Assembly (NCBI GenBank): GCA_947445855.1 | Contig: CANFEH010000004.1 | Location: 1 to 44,497 of the forward strand | Direction of reading: 5' to 3' | Length of the DNA stretch: 44,497 nucleotides | Origin: Zetaproteobacteria bacterium | GTDB taxonomy: Bacteria > Bdellovibrionota_B > Oligoflexia > Oligoflexales > Bog-1112 | Shown: positions 34,924 to 44,497 of the stretch, piece by piece | How positions within the stretch are numbered: position 1 is the first letter of the stretch | Layout: every line of letters begins with the position of its first letter | Translations under genes and position numbers: made by a program | Notes under the pieces: generated by a model | Seen by the model: the letters and a program-made list of their open reading frames with translations, nothing else | Told to the model about the DNA's origin: nothing | Databases searched by the model: none

Positions 34924-34953
34924 TTGACACAGCTCCTAGAAGGGTTCTATAAT
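34924..34953 (+). promoter_or_regulatory. Consensus sigma-70 promoter for ftsZ
   Basis: TTGACA (34924-34929) and TATAAT (34948-34953) both match the consensus fully, with an 18-nt spacer. The site lies in the ftsA-ftsZ gap, 38 nt before the FtsZ ATG. Confidence 0.85.
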
Positions 34954-34990
34954 TAAACTACATAGTAGCCACCAAAATATGGAGTGAGTT

Positions 34991-36523
34991 ATGACATTTG
35001 ATCCGAACACAATCCCGACCCCTAGTGCAAAAATAAAGGTTATTGGCGTAGGAGGCGGTGGCACAAACGCTGTCAGCACAATGGTTAAAGAAAAAATAGC
35101 TGGTGTCGAATTTATTGCAGCTAACACAGATATTCAATCTCTTAAGTCTTCGTTAGCTCCGACTAAGATTCAAATTGGCAAAGAACTTACAAAAGGACTT
35201 GGAGCAGGAGCCAATCCAAGCATTGGACGAGACGCTGCTCTAGAAGATCGTTTTGAAATACAAGAAGCAATCGGTGATGCTGATATGGTTTTCATCACTG
35301 CAGGTATGGGTGGTGGAACAGGGACAGGAAGTGCTGCTATCATTTCACAAATCGCAAGAGAGATGGGAGCACTTACTGTTGGGGTTGTGACAAAACCATT
35401 TCACTTTGAAGGACAAAGAAGAAGACGTCACGCACAAATGGGTATCGACAGCTTAAAAGAACATGTAGACACACTGATCACGATCCCCAATCAAAAACTT
35501 CTTGAAATTGCTTCTCCAAACCTCAGTATGGTTGCAGCTTTTCAAATGGCAGACACAGTGCTTGTTAATGCTGTTAAAGGCATAAGTGACATCATAAACA
35601 TTCCAGGGACTATCAACGTTGATTTCGCTGATGTTAAAACCATTATGTCAAACATGGGACAAGCTCTCATGGGAATTGGAAGAGCGAGCGGAGAAGGACG
35701 AGCTGTAGAAGCTGCTAAACAAGCGATTTCATCTCCTCTTTTAGAAGATGTGGATATTGAAGGAGCTACAGGCATTCTTATCAACATCACTGCAAGCCAA
35801 AATATTTCTCTCCTCGAAGTGAATGAAGCTTGTATGACAATTCAAGAAGCTGCCCACGAAGATGCAAACGTAATTTTTGGGGTCGTTATCGATGAAACCC
35901 TAGGAGATGAAATTAAAGTCACTGTGATAGCAACAGGCTTTCCTACTGAGGAAAAAGATGAGTTTACTCAAAAAGAAGAAGCTAAAAGTAAAATTCTTTC
36001 AGAAATTTCTAACTACAACTTAGATAGTCCCATTATTCCTCACAGAAAAAGATCTACTCCTCCACAACAAAGTCTTTTAGCTCAACGTCCACTCACAGCA
36101 AAAGCTGCTCCACCTGCTAAAGAACAACCTCTTATCAGCCCAAAACCTTTTGAAACAAGAGTTCTAGAAGAAGTACTTACTACTCCTATTGTTTCTTCCC
36201 CTGGAGGAAACCATGACTTCTTAGTTCCAAAATACGATGTCTATAACACGGTAAACACACAAACTTCTTTTCAAGAACCAAGAAGAATTGAAATACAAGA
36301 AGAGAGACTCTCACTGCAAAGTGAGCCAAAAATTGATATCCGCCCAGATGAAAAGACTCCCTATACTCTTAACGAATACACCCTTGCAGATGATATTGAT
36401 AAAAAAATTGATGAGGCTCTTCAACTGGCTCAAAGAATTAAAGAAATTCCTGTCCATGAAGACGACCTTGATATCCCAACGTTCTTGAGACAAAACCTTG
36501 ATAACCAAATAGAGAAGCCCTAG
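34991..36523 (+). CDS. ftsZ: Cell division protein FtsZ
   Basis: FtsZ is the tubulin-like GTPase that forms the Z-ring. The 510-residue protein has GGGGTNAV (about 21-28), the signature [12 protein letters not shown] (about 104-115) and the NxDxxD-type DADMVF segment. After a globular core ending near residue 320, a linker of about 150 residues rich in Pro, Glu and Ser is longer than in E. coli. The tail [10 protein letters not shown] near the end is the conserved C-terminal peptide that binds FtsA. ATG 34991 has GGAGTGAG upstream. It is last in the cluster and its stop overlaps that of the convergent glycosyltransferase gene (shared CTAG). Confidence 0.97.
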   Translation: MTFDPNTIPTPSAKIKVIGVGGGGTNAVSTMVKEKIAGVEFIAANTDIQSLKSSLAPTKIQIGKELTKGLGAGANPSIGRDAALEDRFEIQEAIGDADMVFITAGMGGGTGTGSAAIISQIAREMGALTVGVVTKPFHFEGQRRRRHAQMGIDSLKEHVDTLITIPNQKLLEIASPNLSMVAAFQMADTVLVNAVKGISDIINIPGTINVDFADVKTIMSNMGQALMGIGRASGEGRAVEAAKQAISSPLLEDVDIEGATGILINITASQNISLLEVNEACMTIQEAAHEDANVIFGVVIDETLGDEIKVTVIATGFPTEEKDEFTQKEEAKSKILSEISNYNLDSPIIPHRKRSTPPQQSLLAQRPLTAKAAPPAKEQPLISPKPFETRVLEEVLTTPIVSSPGGNHDFLVPKYDVYNTVNTQTSFQEPRRIEIQEERLSLQSEPKIDIRPDEKTPYTLNEYTLADDIDKKIDEALQLAQRIKEIPVHEDDLDIPTFLRQNLDNQIEKP

Positions 36524-37617
36524 AGAGACTGGTAAATTCCTAGAACTTTTTTACCCACCTCGTCCCAACTAGGCAAGGGGTCGAGGGTTTGTTCTATGCT
36601 CCTAAAAAAAGTATTGCTCTGAAGAGGCAACTCTAGAGCTCTTGTGAGCCCATTTATCCATTCTGTCACAGAAGCTTTAGGCGAAAGGGCATAAGAAGAG
36701 CCTTCTTTAAGAAAATCAGAAAGAGCGTGTCCCTCTTGATACACAACAGGGATTCCGTAGCTAATAGCATCGATTGCAGGGAGACCATAACCTTCATACT
36801 CACTTGTACAAAGGTAAACGTCACTTTTTTTATATTCACTCTCTAAATCTTTTGCCCCAAGATTTTTGTAAAGACATAATCGATGTAGAACTCCTTTTTC
36901 TTTTCCTAAACGGGTCAAAAAAGAAATCCCTGAAGGGTTTGTCACAAAGGTCAAATGAAAAGAAGAGTTTCCTTTCAATATATCAAGAGCCTTTTCAAAA
37001 CCCTTATAAGGCTCATAGCGAGACACACTTAAAAGCCTCACAGGAGTATTTCTTTTCAACTTAAGCTCGGGGGAAATTTTTTTATGTTTTGTGTAACCAT
37101 TTAAAACAACCTCACACTTCTCTGAAAATTCTGGGTAAAGTTTGCCCAGGCATTTTTTTGTCCACGGAGAGACACAAATCACCCGATCAGCTCTTTCAAG
37201 AGAAGCTTTTAAGCAAAATTTAAATTGCAGATAAGAAAGAAACGAAACTTTATTTTTAGCAAGCAGAGGAATAACATCATGAACAGTTAACACTCGGTAA
37301 AAATTTCCTCGCAAAGGGTATAAAAAATCTGTGTTAATGTTAGCAAAAGAGTGAAATATATTTTTACCGTTTCTTTTTTTACAGGAACCTTGTCGCATAA
37401 GAAAAGAAGAGTAATGAGGGCATGTGATTTTAGAAAGAGGAAGAGCCAAAAGCTTTTCGTAAAAAAAATTATTTTTTCCTAGGAACTTTGGTTTGAGGCC
37501 TCTTGCAAGCAAGGCTTCTTCAAGGCTAGAGATATGTGTGTGAAGCCCACTGAAGGGCTTATGAGCTCCGAGATAATCCCAAAAGATAGAAAGTTCTTCT
37601 CGTGAGGTTTTCTTCAA
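36520..37617 (-). CDS. Glycosyltransferase family 4 protein
   Basis: This GT-B protein (366 residues from TTG 37617) has the family's [15 protein letters not shown] acceptor-side start, [10 protein letters not shown], and the donor domain with [20 protein letters not shown]. The C-terminal E-x7-E region is [14 protein letters not shown]. It has no signal peptide and should act at the inner face of the membrane on an unknown glycan. I prefer TTG 37617, with GAGGAG 7 nt upstream, over the TTG at 37632 that overlaps the atpC stop and has no ribosome site; no ATG is available nearby. It directly follows atpC, so it is probably co-transcribed with ATP synthase, which is an odd place for such a gene. 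Confidence 0.82.
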   Translation of the reverse strand: MKKTSREELSIFWDYLGAHKPFSGLHTHISSLEEALLARGLKPKFLGKNNFFYEKLLALPLSKITCPHYSSFLMRQGSCKKRNGKNIFHSFANINTDFLYPLRGNFYRVLTVHDVIPLLAKNKVSFLSYLQFKFCLKASLERADRVICVSPWTKKCLGKLYPEFSEKCEVVLNGYTKHKKISPELKLKRNTPVRLLSVSRYEPYKGFEKALDILKGNSSFHLTFVTNPSGISFLTRLGKEKGVLHRLCLYKNLGAKDLESEYKKSDVYLCTSEYEGYGLPAIDAISYGIPVVYQEGHALSDFLKEGSSYALSPKASVTEWINGLTRALELPLQSNTFFRSIEQTLDPLPSWDEVGKKVLGIYQSL

Positions 37618-37628
37618 AAAGAATCTCC

Positions 37629-38039
37629 TCAAGAAAGAATTTTTGATCTTCCAACTGCAGCTTGTCTGTCTTGTGCTCTTTTTAGGGAAGCAAGAGCTCT
37701 TACTATATCAGTAGAACTGTCCTTTGTGTTTGCAAGTCTTTCTTCAGCTCTTTTAGCAGAAGATTTTGCTCTTTCAATATCAATATGCTCACAAGCTTCT
37801 GCAATATCAGCAAGGAGAATAAGCTTATTTTCTTTTACTTGCGCGTAACCACCTGAGACAAAAAAGTTTTTCTCTCCCTTATCTGTCTTCATGGTCACAA
37901 GACCAGAAGTCATCTGAGTTAAAAACTCCGTATGGTTTTCTCTCAGATCTAGATAACCAGACTCTCCTGGCAAAACCACTGAGGATGCTTTTTCTTTAGC
38001 TACCACAGAAGAAGGAGAGACCAACATAACATCTAACAT
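37629..38039 (-). CDS. atpC: ATP synthase epsilon subunit
   Basis: The epsilon subunit belongs to the central stalk of F1 and regulates ATP hydrolysis. The 136-residue protein has the N-terminal beta-sandwich (MLVSPSSVV, VVLPGESGYLDL, FFVSGGYAQV) and a C-terminal helical hairpin (ERAKSSAKRAEERL). ATG 38039 has GGAGAG about 8 nt upstream. It is the last ATP synthase gene of the operon, 26 nt after atpD. Confidence 0.94.
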   Translation of the reverse strand: MLDVMLVSPSSVVAKEKASSVVLPGESGYLDLRENHTEFLTQMTSGLVTMKTDKGEKNFFVSGGYAQVKENKLILLADIAEACEHIDIERAKSSAKRAEERLANTKDSSTDIVRALASLKRAQDRQAAVGRSKILS

Positions 38040-38065
38040 AGAACACTCTCCAAAGAAGTTTTTTT

Positions 38066-40371
<2,306 letters not shown>

Positions 40372-40379
<8 letters not shown>

Positions 40380-41886
40380 TTTGAGAGAACCCTGCTTTTT
40401 GTTGTTTAATTGCTTCTAAGAGCTCGGCTTCAACATCTTTTAACTTAGCTCCGCTGCTAATTTTTTCCAAAAGAGAGGGGAAGCAGGCAAGAAGAAGACT
40501 ATGGAACTCCCCTTCCCAACGAGACACAACTCCAATAACATATTCGTCCAAGTGTCCCTTCGTTGCTGCATATAAAGAAGCTACCTGCAGACTCACATCA
40601 AGAGGCTTATATTGACCTTGCTTCAATATCTCAACCAAGATGCTTCCTCTTTTCAGGGTCTTTTGTGTGGTTTCATCAAGATCAGAGCCGAATTGAGCAA
40701 AAGCCTTTAACTCGTTGTATTGAGCAAGCTCAAGACGAACAGTACCTGCAACAGATTTCATTGCTGGCAACTGAGCTGCACCACCTACTCTCGACACAGA
40801 AAGACCCGCATTCATTGCTGGACGAATACCACTAAAGAAAAGGTCTCCTTCGAGGAATATTTGCCCATCTGTAATAGAAATCACGTTTGTTGGAATATAA
40901 GCTGAAATGTCACCAGCTTGTGTTTCAATGATAGGAAACGCTGTGATAGATCCACCACCATGAAGATCACTCAACTTACAAGCTCTCTCAAGAAGACGCG
41001 AATGAAGATAGAAAACATCTCCAGGATAAGCCTCTCGTCCTGGGGGCCGTCTAAGAAGCAAAGAAAGCTCTCTATAGGCTGTAGCTTGCTTTGTTAAGTC
41101 ATCATAGACAATACAAACAGCTTTTCCTTGATTACAAAAATATTCAGCCATCCGACAAGCCGAGTAGGGTGACAAGAATTGCATTGGAGCAGGGTCTGTA
41201 GCAGTAGCCGCAACGACAAGGCTATAGTTCATGGCTCCAGCTTGCTCAAGACGACTCACAATTTGGGCCACTGTTGATGCTTTTTGGCCAATAGCCACAT
41301 AAATACAGATAACATCCTTACCCTTTTGGTTAATGATGGTATCAATAGCAATTGCAGTTTTCCCTGTTTGACGATCCCCAATAATAAGCTCTCTTTGCCC
41401 CCTTCCAATAGGAGTCATGGCGTCAATACATTTGAGACCTGTTTGCAGAGGCTCTGTCACAGATTTTCTCTTAATAATCCCAGGTGCCTTTACTTCTACA
41501 GAACCTCTTTCGTGACAATTGAGTGACCCTTTACCATCGATCGGCTCTCCAAGGGCGTCTACCACACGACCAAGAAGCCCCTCTCCTATAGGAACAGAGT
41601 TTATGTCTTTTAGACGACGAACAGTGCTGCCTTCTGTAATAGAGGCGCAACTACCAAGGATAGCGACACCAACATTATCCTCTTCAAGGTTTAGAACGAC
41701 TCCTCTTAACCCTTGAGAGAACTCGACAAGCTCTCCTGACATCACATTCTCTAAGCCATAGACACGAGCGATACCATCACCCACACTGAGGACAGAGCCA
41801 ACTTCTTCAAGTTCAGCTTTTTTTCCGTAGTTCTTAATTTTATCTGTAATAATGCGTCGAACTTCTTCAACTCTAATCTTTTCCAT
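40372..41886 (-). CDS. atpA: ATP synthase alpha subunit
   Basis: The non-catalytic nucleotide-binding F1 subunit. The 504-residue protein has [11 protein letters not shown], the P-loop [29 protein letters not shown] and the C-terminal [17 protein letters not shown] signature. Length is normal (about 500). ATG 41886 lies 17 nt after atpH. No insertions or losses of key residues are seen. Confidence 0.98.
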
Positions 41887-41903
41887 GAAACAACCCGTCT
41901 TCC

Positions 41904-42449
41904 TTAAAGAGCAACTTGTGCTGTTAACAAATCTAGCTTATGACGAAGGCTTAAATCCATTTGAGTATTCCCGTACTTCAAACAAATTCCACCAAGTAAT
42001 TCTTTATCGACCCTTGCTGTCAAATGAACCTCTTTTCCTAGAAGCTGTGCAAGCTGACCTCGAACTTCATCCGTTTCATGCCCCGTAAGTACACATGAGC
42101 TCACAACAGTAGCCAACACAAGGTTATTGGCTTCGCAAATCATTTCATCATAATAACGAAAAAGATGAGGAAGGGTTCTCACCCTTTTTGCTTCTACTAT
42201 CATCAAAAGAAAGGCCCGAAACTCTTGCGAATGCTTCACCTGTCTCAGAGCGTATTCTATCAAGTCCTTTTTAAGATCAAGAGGCATCACCTTGCTATAT
42301 AAAATCTCTTTTGCTTCTAGCACATCAAAAAGCTCAGTAATCACTCGAAAGGACTCTTTATAGAGAGACCTGTTTTCTAGACTAATGCCTGTTATTTGCA
42401 AAAAAGCCTTCGCATACTTTTTAGCGACACTTTCATATTCCATAAACAT
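41904..42449 (-). CDS. atpH: ATP synthase delta subunit
   Basis: Delta joins the top of F1 to the peripheral b stalk. The protein (181 residues from ATG 42449) begins [15 protein letters not shown], the family start, and ends with [22 protein letters not shown], cut here to the GGICLKYGN core, a typical OSCP C-terminal motif. An ATG two codons on, or a TTG at 42458 that overlaps the atpF region, are less likely starts. It follows the b subunit gene directly. Confidence 0.9.
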   Translation of the reverse strand: MFMEYESVAKKYAKAFLQITGISLENRSLYKESFRVITELFDVLEAKEILYSKVMPLDLKKDLIEYALRQVKHSQEFRAFLLMIVEAKRVRTLPHLFRYYDEMICEANNLVLATVVSSCVLTGHETDEVRGQLAQLLGKEVHLTARVDKELLGGICLKYGNTQMDLSLRHKLDLLTAQVAL

Positions 42450-42458
42450 AAACCCCAA

Positions 42459-42953
42459 TTATTTCTCTGCGCTTTTGACATCTGCAAGTGAGGACCACAT
42501 ATATTCTTTTTGTTTTTTCACCGTAAACTCAGAACGAACACGGTCTAGAAGCTCTTCTTTTGCCTTTACCCAAAGCTCTTCTTGAAGAAGTTGTTTTGCT
42601 CGAGCCGCTTCTCTTCGTGCAATATTTTGCGCATCAGCCTCTAGAGCCTGGGATATTTTTTCAGCTTCCTGTAAAAGAAGGTCTGTTTGTTTCTTTGCCA
42701 CTTCCTCAGCAGTTGCTTCTATACTTTTCATCTCTCTTTCAAGAGAGTTGTACTTAGACTTAAGAGACTCTAATCGTTCTTTAGCTTCGTTGTACTCTTT
42801 CGCTGATTTTTCGTAGAGATATTTATACTCGTTACTTCTTTTTTCAGCTGCAGCATGGGCAGGCTTCCTTGCTACGCGCCACAAGAGAAAAACAAACAAA
42901 ATAAAATTTATATACGGGAATATAATTCCCGTTAGCCAGTTCACATCTGCCAT
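42459..42953 (-). CDS. atpF: ATP synthase b subunit
   Basis: The b subunit is part of the peripheral stalk. The 164-residue protein has one N-terminal span (about 8-26, FPYINFILFVFLLWRVAR) and a long charged, coiled-coil-forming helix to the end. Such a short, single-span form is typical of operons with two different b-type genes (b' and b). ATG 42953 follows b' by 40 nt. Confidence 0.85.
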   Translation of the reverse strand: MADVNWLTGIIFPYINFILFVFLLWRVARKPAHAAAEKRSNEYKYLYEKSAKEYNEAKERLESLKSKYNSLEREMKSIEATAEEVAKKQTDLLLQEAEKISQALEADAQNIARREAARAKQLLQEELWVKAKEELLDRVRSEFTVKKQKEYMWSSLADVKSAEK

Positions 42954-42993
42954 AGGAACCCTCTCCAGAAATATAAGAAAAAAGAGACTACAA

Positions 42994-43434
42994 TTATTCT
43001 TCTTTGGGAATTAAACACGAAGACAAAAACCCTGATAGCAAAGATGCTTCCAAGGCTATTTTCTGGCGCTCTTGTTTCAAAGACAAGTGAATTTCTTTTG
43101 TCACTTGGACCACGTGTTCATCGGAGCGCCTCTTGGCCTCAGATATAATTTTTTTGCAATCTTGCTGGGCTTTTTTTGATGCTTTTTCGCGAACAATTTT
43201 TGCCGCAGCGAAAGCTGTCATTAGACTAGCCTCTATCCTTTTTTCAAGCGCATCTGCATCCTTAAGAAAACTATGGGCCTGTGCGCTTGCATCCTCTGTC
43301 TCCTCAGCTCGCGCTTTTTTCAGAGCCAAATAAGGAGAGACAAGAAAATGTTTAACTATAAAGAAGTTGCTAACAAAAACACCAGCCTGAATAAGCATAA
43401 GGCGGATATCTGGTTGTAAATCAAGTGAAGCCAC
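42994..43434 (-). CDS. ATP synthase b' subunit
   Basis: A 146-residue protein with a single span (about 12-32, LIQAGVFVSNFFIVKHFLV) and a long helical, Ala/Lys/Glu-rich tail. The layout VSPYLALKKARAEETEDA is typical of b/b' subunits. It is the first gene of this ATP synthase operon; the F0 a and c genes that usually precede b are not present. The start is GTG 43434 with a strong AGGAGAGG site. Because b and b' are similar, which is which follows gene order only. Confidence 0.85.
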   Translation of the reverse strand: MASLDLQPDIRLMLIQAGVFVSNFFIVKHFLVSPYLALKKARAEETEDASAQAHSFLKDADALEKRIEASLMTAFAAAKIVREKASKKAQQDCKKIISEAKRRSDEHVVQVTKEIHLSLKQERQKIALEASLLSGFLSSCLIPKEE

Positions 43435-43466
43435 AACGCCTCTCCTATAAAAAACTTAGAGTTTCT

Positions 43467-43494
43467 GGTATAGCAAATCTTTATTTAGACTCAA
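43467..43494 (-). promoter_or_regulatory. Candidate promoter of the ATP synthase operon
   Basis: On the minus strand TTGAGT (complement of 43489-43494), a 16-nt spacer and TATACC (complement of 43467-43472) with an upstream TG make an extended -10 promoter-like site, 33 nt before the GTG of the b' gene. Confidence 0.4.
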
Positions 43495-43514
43495 AGCTTT
43501 GATTTATCTCAGAT

Positions 43515-43534
43515 GAGGCAAGGGGAGGCAAGGG
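43515..43534. repeat. Exact 10-bp tandem duplication
   Basis: GAGGCAAGGG occurs twice without a gap between the b' promoter and the hairpin at 43537-43568. Its role, if any, is unknown. Confidence 0.8.
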
Positions 43535-43536
43535 CT

Positions 43537-43568
43537 AAAAACAAGCCTTTTTCTTGGAGAAAATGGGC
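43537..43568 (-). terminator. Possible terminator of the gene at 43824-44187
   Basis: On the minus strand a stem with GCC/GGC and AGAAAA/TTTTCT pairs and a 3-nt loop (43545-43568) is followed by TTGTTTTT. Two bases bulge in the stem. It would separate the pseudogene transcript from the ATP synthase operon. Confidence 0.4.
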
Positions 43569-43823
43569 AGCTTAAAAATATTTGTCTTACCCTTCATACA
43601 AAAACATCGAAGCCATGCAAATTTTTTTGTCAATTTGATCTCAAGGATTAGTAGCTTTTATACACAATCCCTTAAAAAACCATCCATCTCTTGGAAAAAG
43701 AATGAACGCTTTTGTTGAGAAGCTGTTTGAAGGTTTCTGGGTTCAGACTATATAGTACGTTTGATAAGTGAAGTAACAACACAATTAACCTAAGGGGAAG
43801 GGAAAATTCTTTTAGAGAAGAGC

Positions 43824-44187
43824 TTAACTTTTTTCTGGTCTTAGTGTAAGGTTCACTTCTTTTGTATCAACTTTCATCATATTTCCTGTCAAAAGGTCGA
43901 TCAAGAATCCAAGCGGACCGTTAAGAAGGTTTAAAAGAGTAATGGCTTGGAAAGAAGTTTTGACTTTTTGAGCTTCCGTTGCGTATCCGTCTTTTTCAAC
44001 TTTAACCGTTGGAGGAGAGAAGGTTCCCATACCAGTGATATCGATATCCTTTGGAGCTTGGCCGTAGCTTTCACCGTCAACTTTGATATGACCATCAGGT
44101 ACGTTTGATGTGACACGAACTGTTCGCTTATTGTCGCCAAACATGGTTGCGCAAGAGTGAAGCAGTGAAGATTGATCGAAGTTTAAC
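43824..44187 (-). pseudogene. PEGA-like lipoprotein gene with broken start and signal peptide
   Basis: The frame from ATG 44144 gives 106 residues (FGDNKRTVRVTSNVPDG and so on) like small PEGA-type surface lipoproteins. Read upstream, the same frame shows SLLHSCAT, a lipobox-like Cys immediately before MFGDNK, but then hits a stop with no start codon. In the neighbouring frame a signal-peptide N-terminus KLRSIFTASLL is seen. It is preceded by GTT (44185-44187) placed 8 nt after a GAGGTG ribosome site. So the parts of a lipoprotein signal peptide exist but are split by a frameshift, and the start codon is changed. Either the gene has decayed, or there is a sequence error, or a shorter cytoplasmic protein is made from ATG 44144. 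Function unknown. Confidence 0.55.
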
Positions 44188-44267
44188 TTTTAATTCACCT
44201 CTAATATTTTCTTTTTTTCCTTTTTCGGCTAACCTAATAGAAAGTTAAACAATAAAAAGGAAAAATT

Positions 44268-44497
44268 ATGGACTCCGTTCTTTTAGTTTTCTTCTTTCTT
44301 TTTTTAAGTTCCTGCCAACCCACTGAACCAAAAACTCAAAAGCAAGCTGGGCAAGGCTTGATTGAAAATCAAGAGCCTGTTACAAATAATGAAATTGACC
44401 AAGAGCCTGATTCAAATAACGAGACAGAGCAAGAGGCTGATTCAAATAACGAGACAGAGCAAGAGGCTAATTCAAATAACGAGACAGAGCAAGAGGC
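44268..44497 (+). CDS. Lipoprotein with tandem repeats (cut by window edge)
   Basis: An open frame from ATG 44268 (AAAGGA upstream) runs off the right edge for 76 codons. It starts MDSVLLVFFFLFLSSC, a lipoprotein signal peptide with Cys16 in the lipobox LSSC. The mature part is acidic and made of a 10-residue unit ending NNETEQEA. No family is recognised. The gene is divergent from the pseudogene at 43824-44187. Surface exposure is inferred from the lipobox only, and the full length is unknown. Confidence 0.75.
   Translation, partial: MDSVLLVFFFLFLSSCQPTEPKTQKQAGQGLIENQEPVTNNEIDQEPDSNNETEQEADSNNETEQEANSNNETEQE
44379..44497 (+). repeat. 30-bp in-frame tandem repeat
   Basis: Units at 44409-44438 and 44439-44468 are identical. 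A third (44469-44497, truncated by the edge) differs by one base at its start (Asp to Asn codon). A more diverged unit precedes them at 44379-44408. Each unit encodes ten residues (DSNNETEQEA), so copy-number change would not alter the frame. Confidence 0.9.

Larger units (their letters stand above)
43435..43823. other. 389-base stretch upstream of the ATP synthase operon
   Basis: It holds a candidate promoter for the operon (43467-43494), a 10-bp tandem duplication and a terminator-like hairpin (both listed). A 17-codon frame at 43702-43755 is too weak to call. No RNA gene was recognised. Confidence 0.5.

Noticed and set aside
43617-43650. A TTGACA box on the minus strand in the gap before the ATP synthase operon
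   Set aside because: No acceptable -10 sequence lies at 15-19 nt from it.
43702-43755. A 17-codon plus-strand frame (MNAFVEKLFEGFWVQTI) with a weak ribosome site
   Set aside because: Too short and without conservation evidence; the leader holds only GGA, and AT-rich gaps give such frames by chance.

Overview
The window is a low-GC, gene-dense chromosomal segment from a Gram-negative bacterium. An outer-membrane porin, diaminopimelate-type murein synthesis, IHF, an RpoH-type sigma factor and several lipoproteins all point that way. The FtsL sequence (a G-Y-x-I-G-x-L-K patch) and the F-ATPase order b'-b-delta-alpha-gamma-beta-epsilon resemble Bdellovibrionota and other deltaproteobacterial-grade lineages. 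That placement is inference, and an alphaproteobacterial-type PDH and AmgK-MurU pair leave it open. No rRNA, tRNA, CRISPR array or prophage was seen.

Layout. Bases 1-144 hold the 5' end of a transposase gene. Next, on the minus strand, come an unknown gene and a glycosyltransferase (145-2285), a small putative DNA-binding protein and UppP (2426-3677). Then follow two small membrane proteins, a YtfJ-like periplasmic protein, and an XPB-like helicase overlapping a Bax1/DUF790 nuclease gene (5126-7730). After these lie a DHH phosphoesterase, an IHF-alpha-like protein, a pentapeptide protein and a MazG-like pyrophosphohydrolase. On the minus strand are ThyA, Ddl, an OprP-like porin, the pyruvate dehydrogenase operon (E1 alpha, E1 beta, E2; no E3) and RpoH (10793-18578).

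From 18732 the plus strand carries AmgK-MurU (MurNAc recycling). A two-LysM lipoprotein (minus) follows. The division and cell-wall cluster rsmH-ftsL-ftsI-murE-murF-mraY-murD-ftsW-murC-ftsQ-ftsA-ftsZ occupies 21952-36523. It lacks mraZ, murG and murB, and ddl lies about 9 kb away. ftsZ has its own consensus promoter. Facing it is the ATP synthase operon (minus, 37629-43434), with a glycosyltransferase gene attached after atpC and no a or c subunit genes. The right end has a decayed PEGA-like lipoprotein gene and the start of a lipoprotein gene with 30-bp in-frame repeats.

Together the genes form a core envelope and energy block: precursor synthesis (Ddl, MurC-F, MraY, UppP), recycling (AmgK-MurU), septation (FtsI/L/Q/W/A/Z), acetyl-CoA supply (PDH) and ATP synthesis. 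Packing is tight. Many same-strand genes overlap by 20-34 nt, and three of four convergent pairs interlock at their stop codons. I found no clearly novel system. The most unusual points are the archaeal-style XPB-Bax1 pair, the reduced dcw cluster and the repeat and decay features at the right edge.
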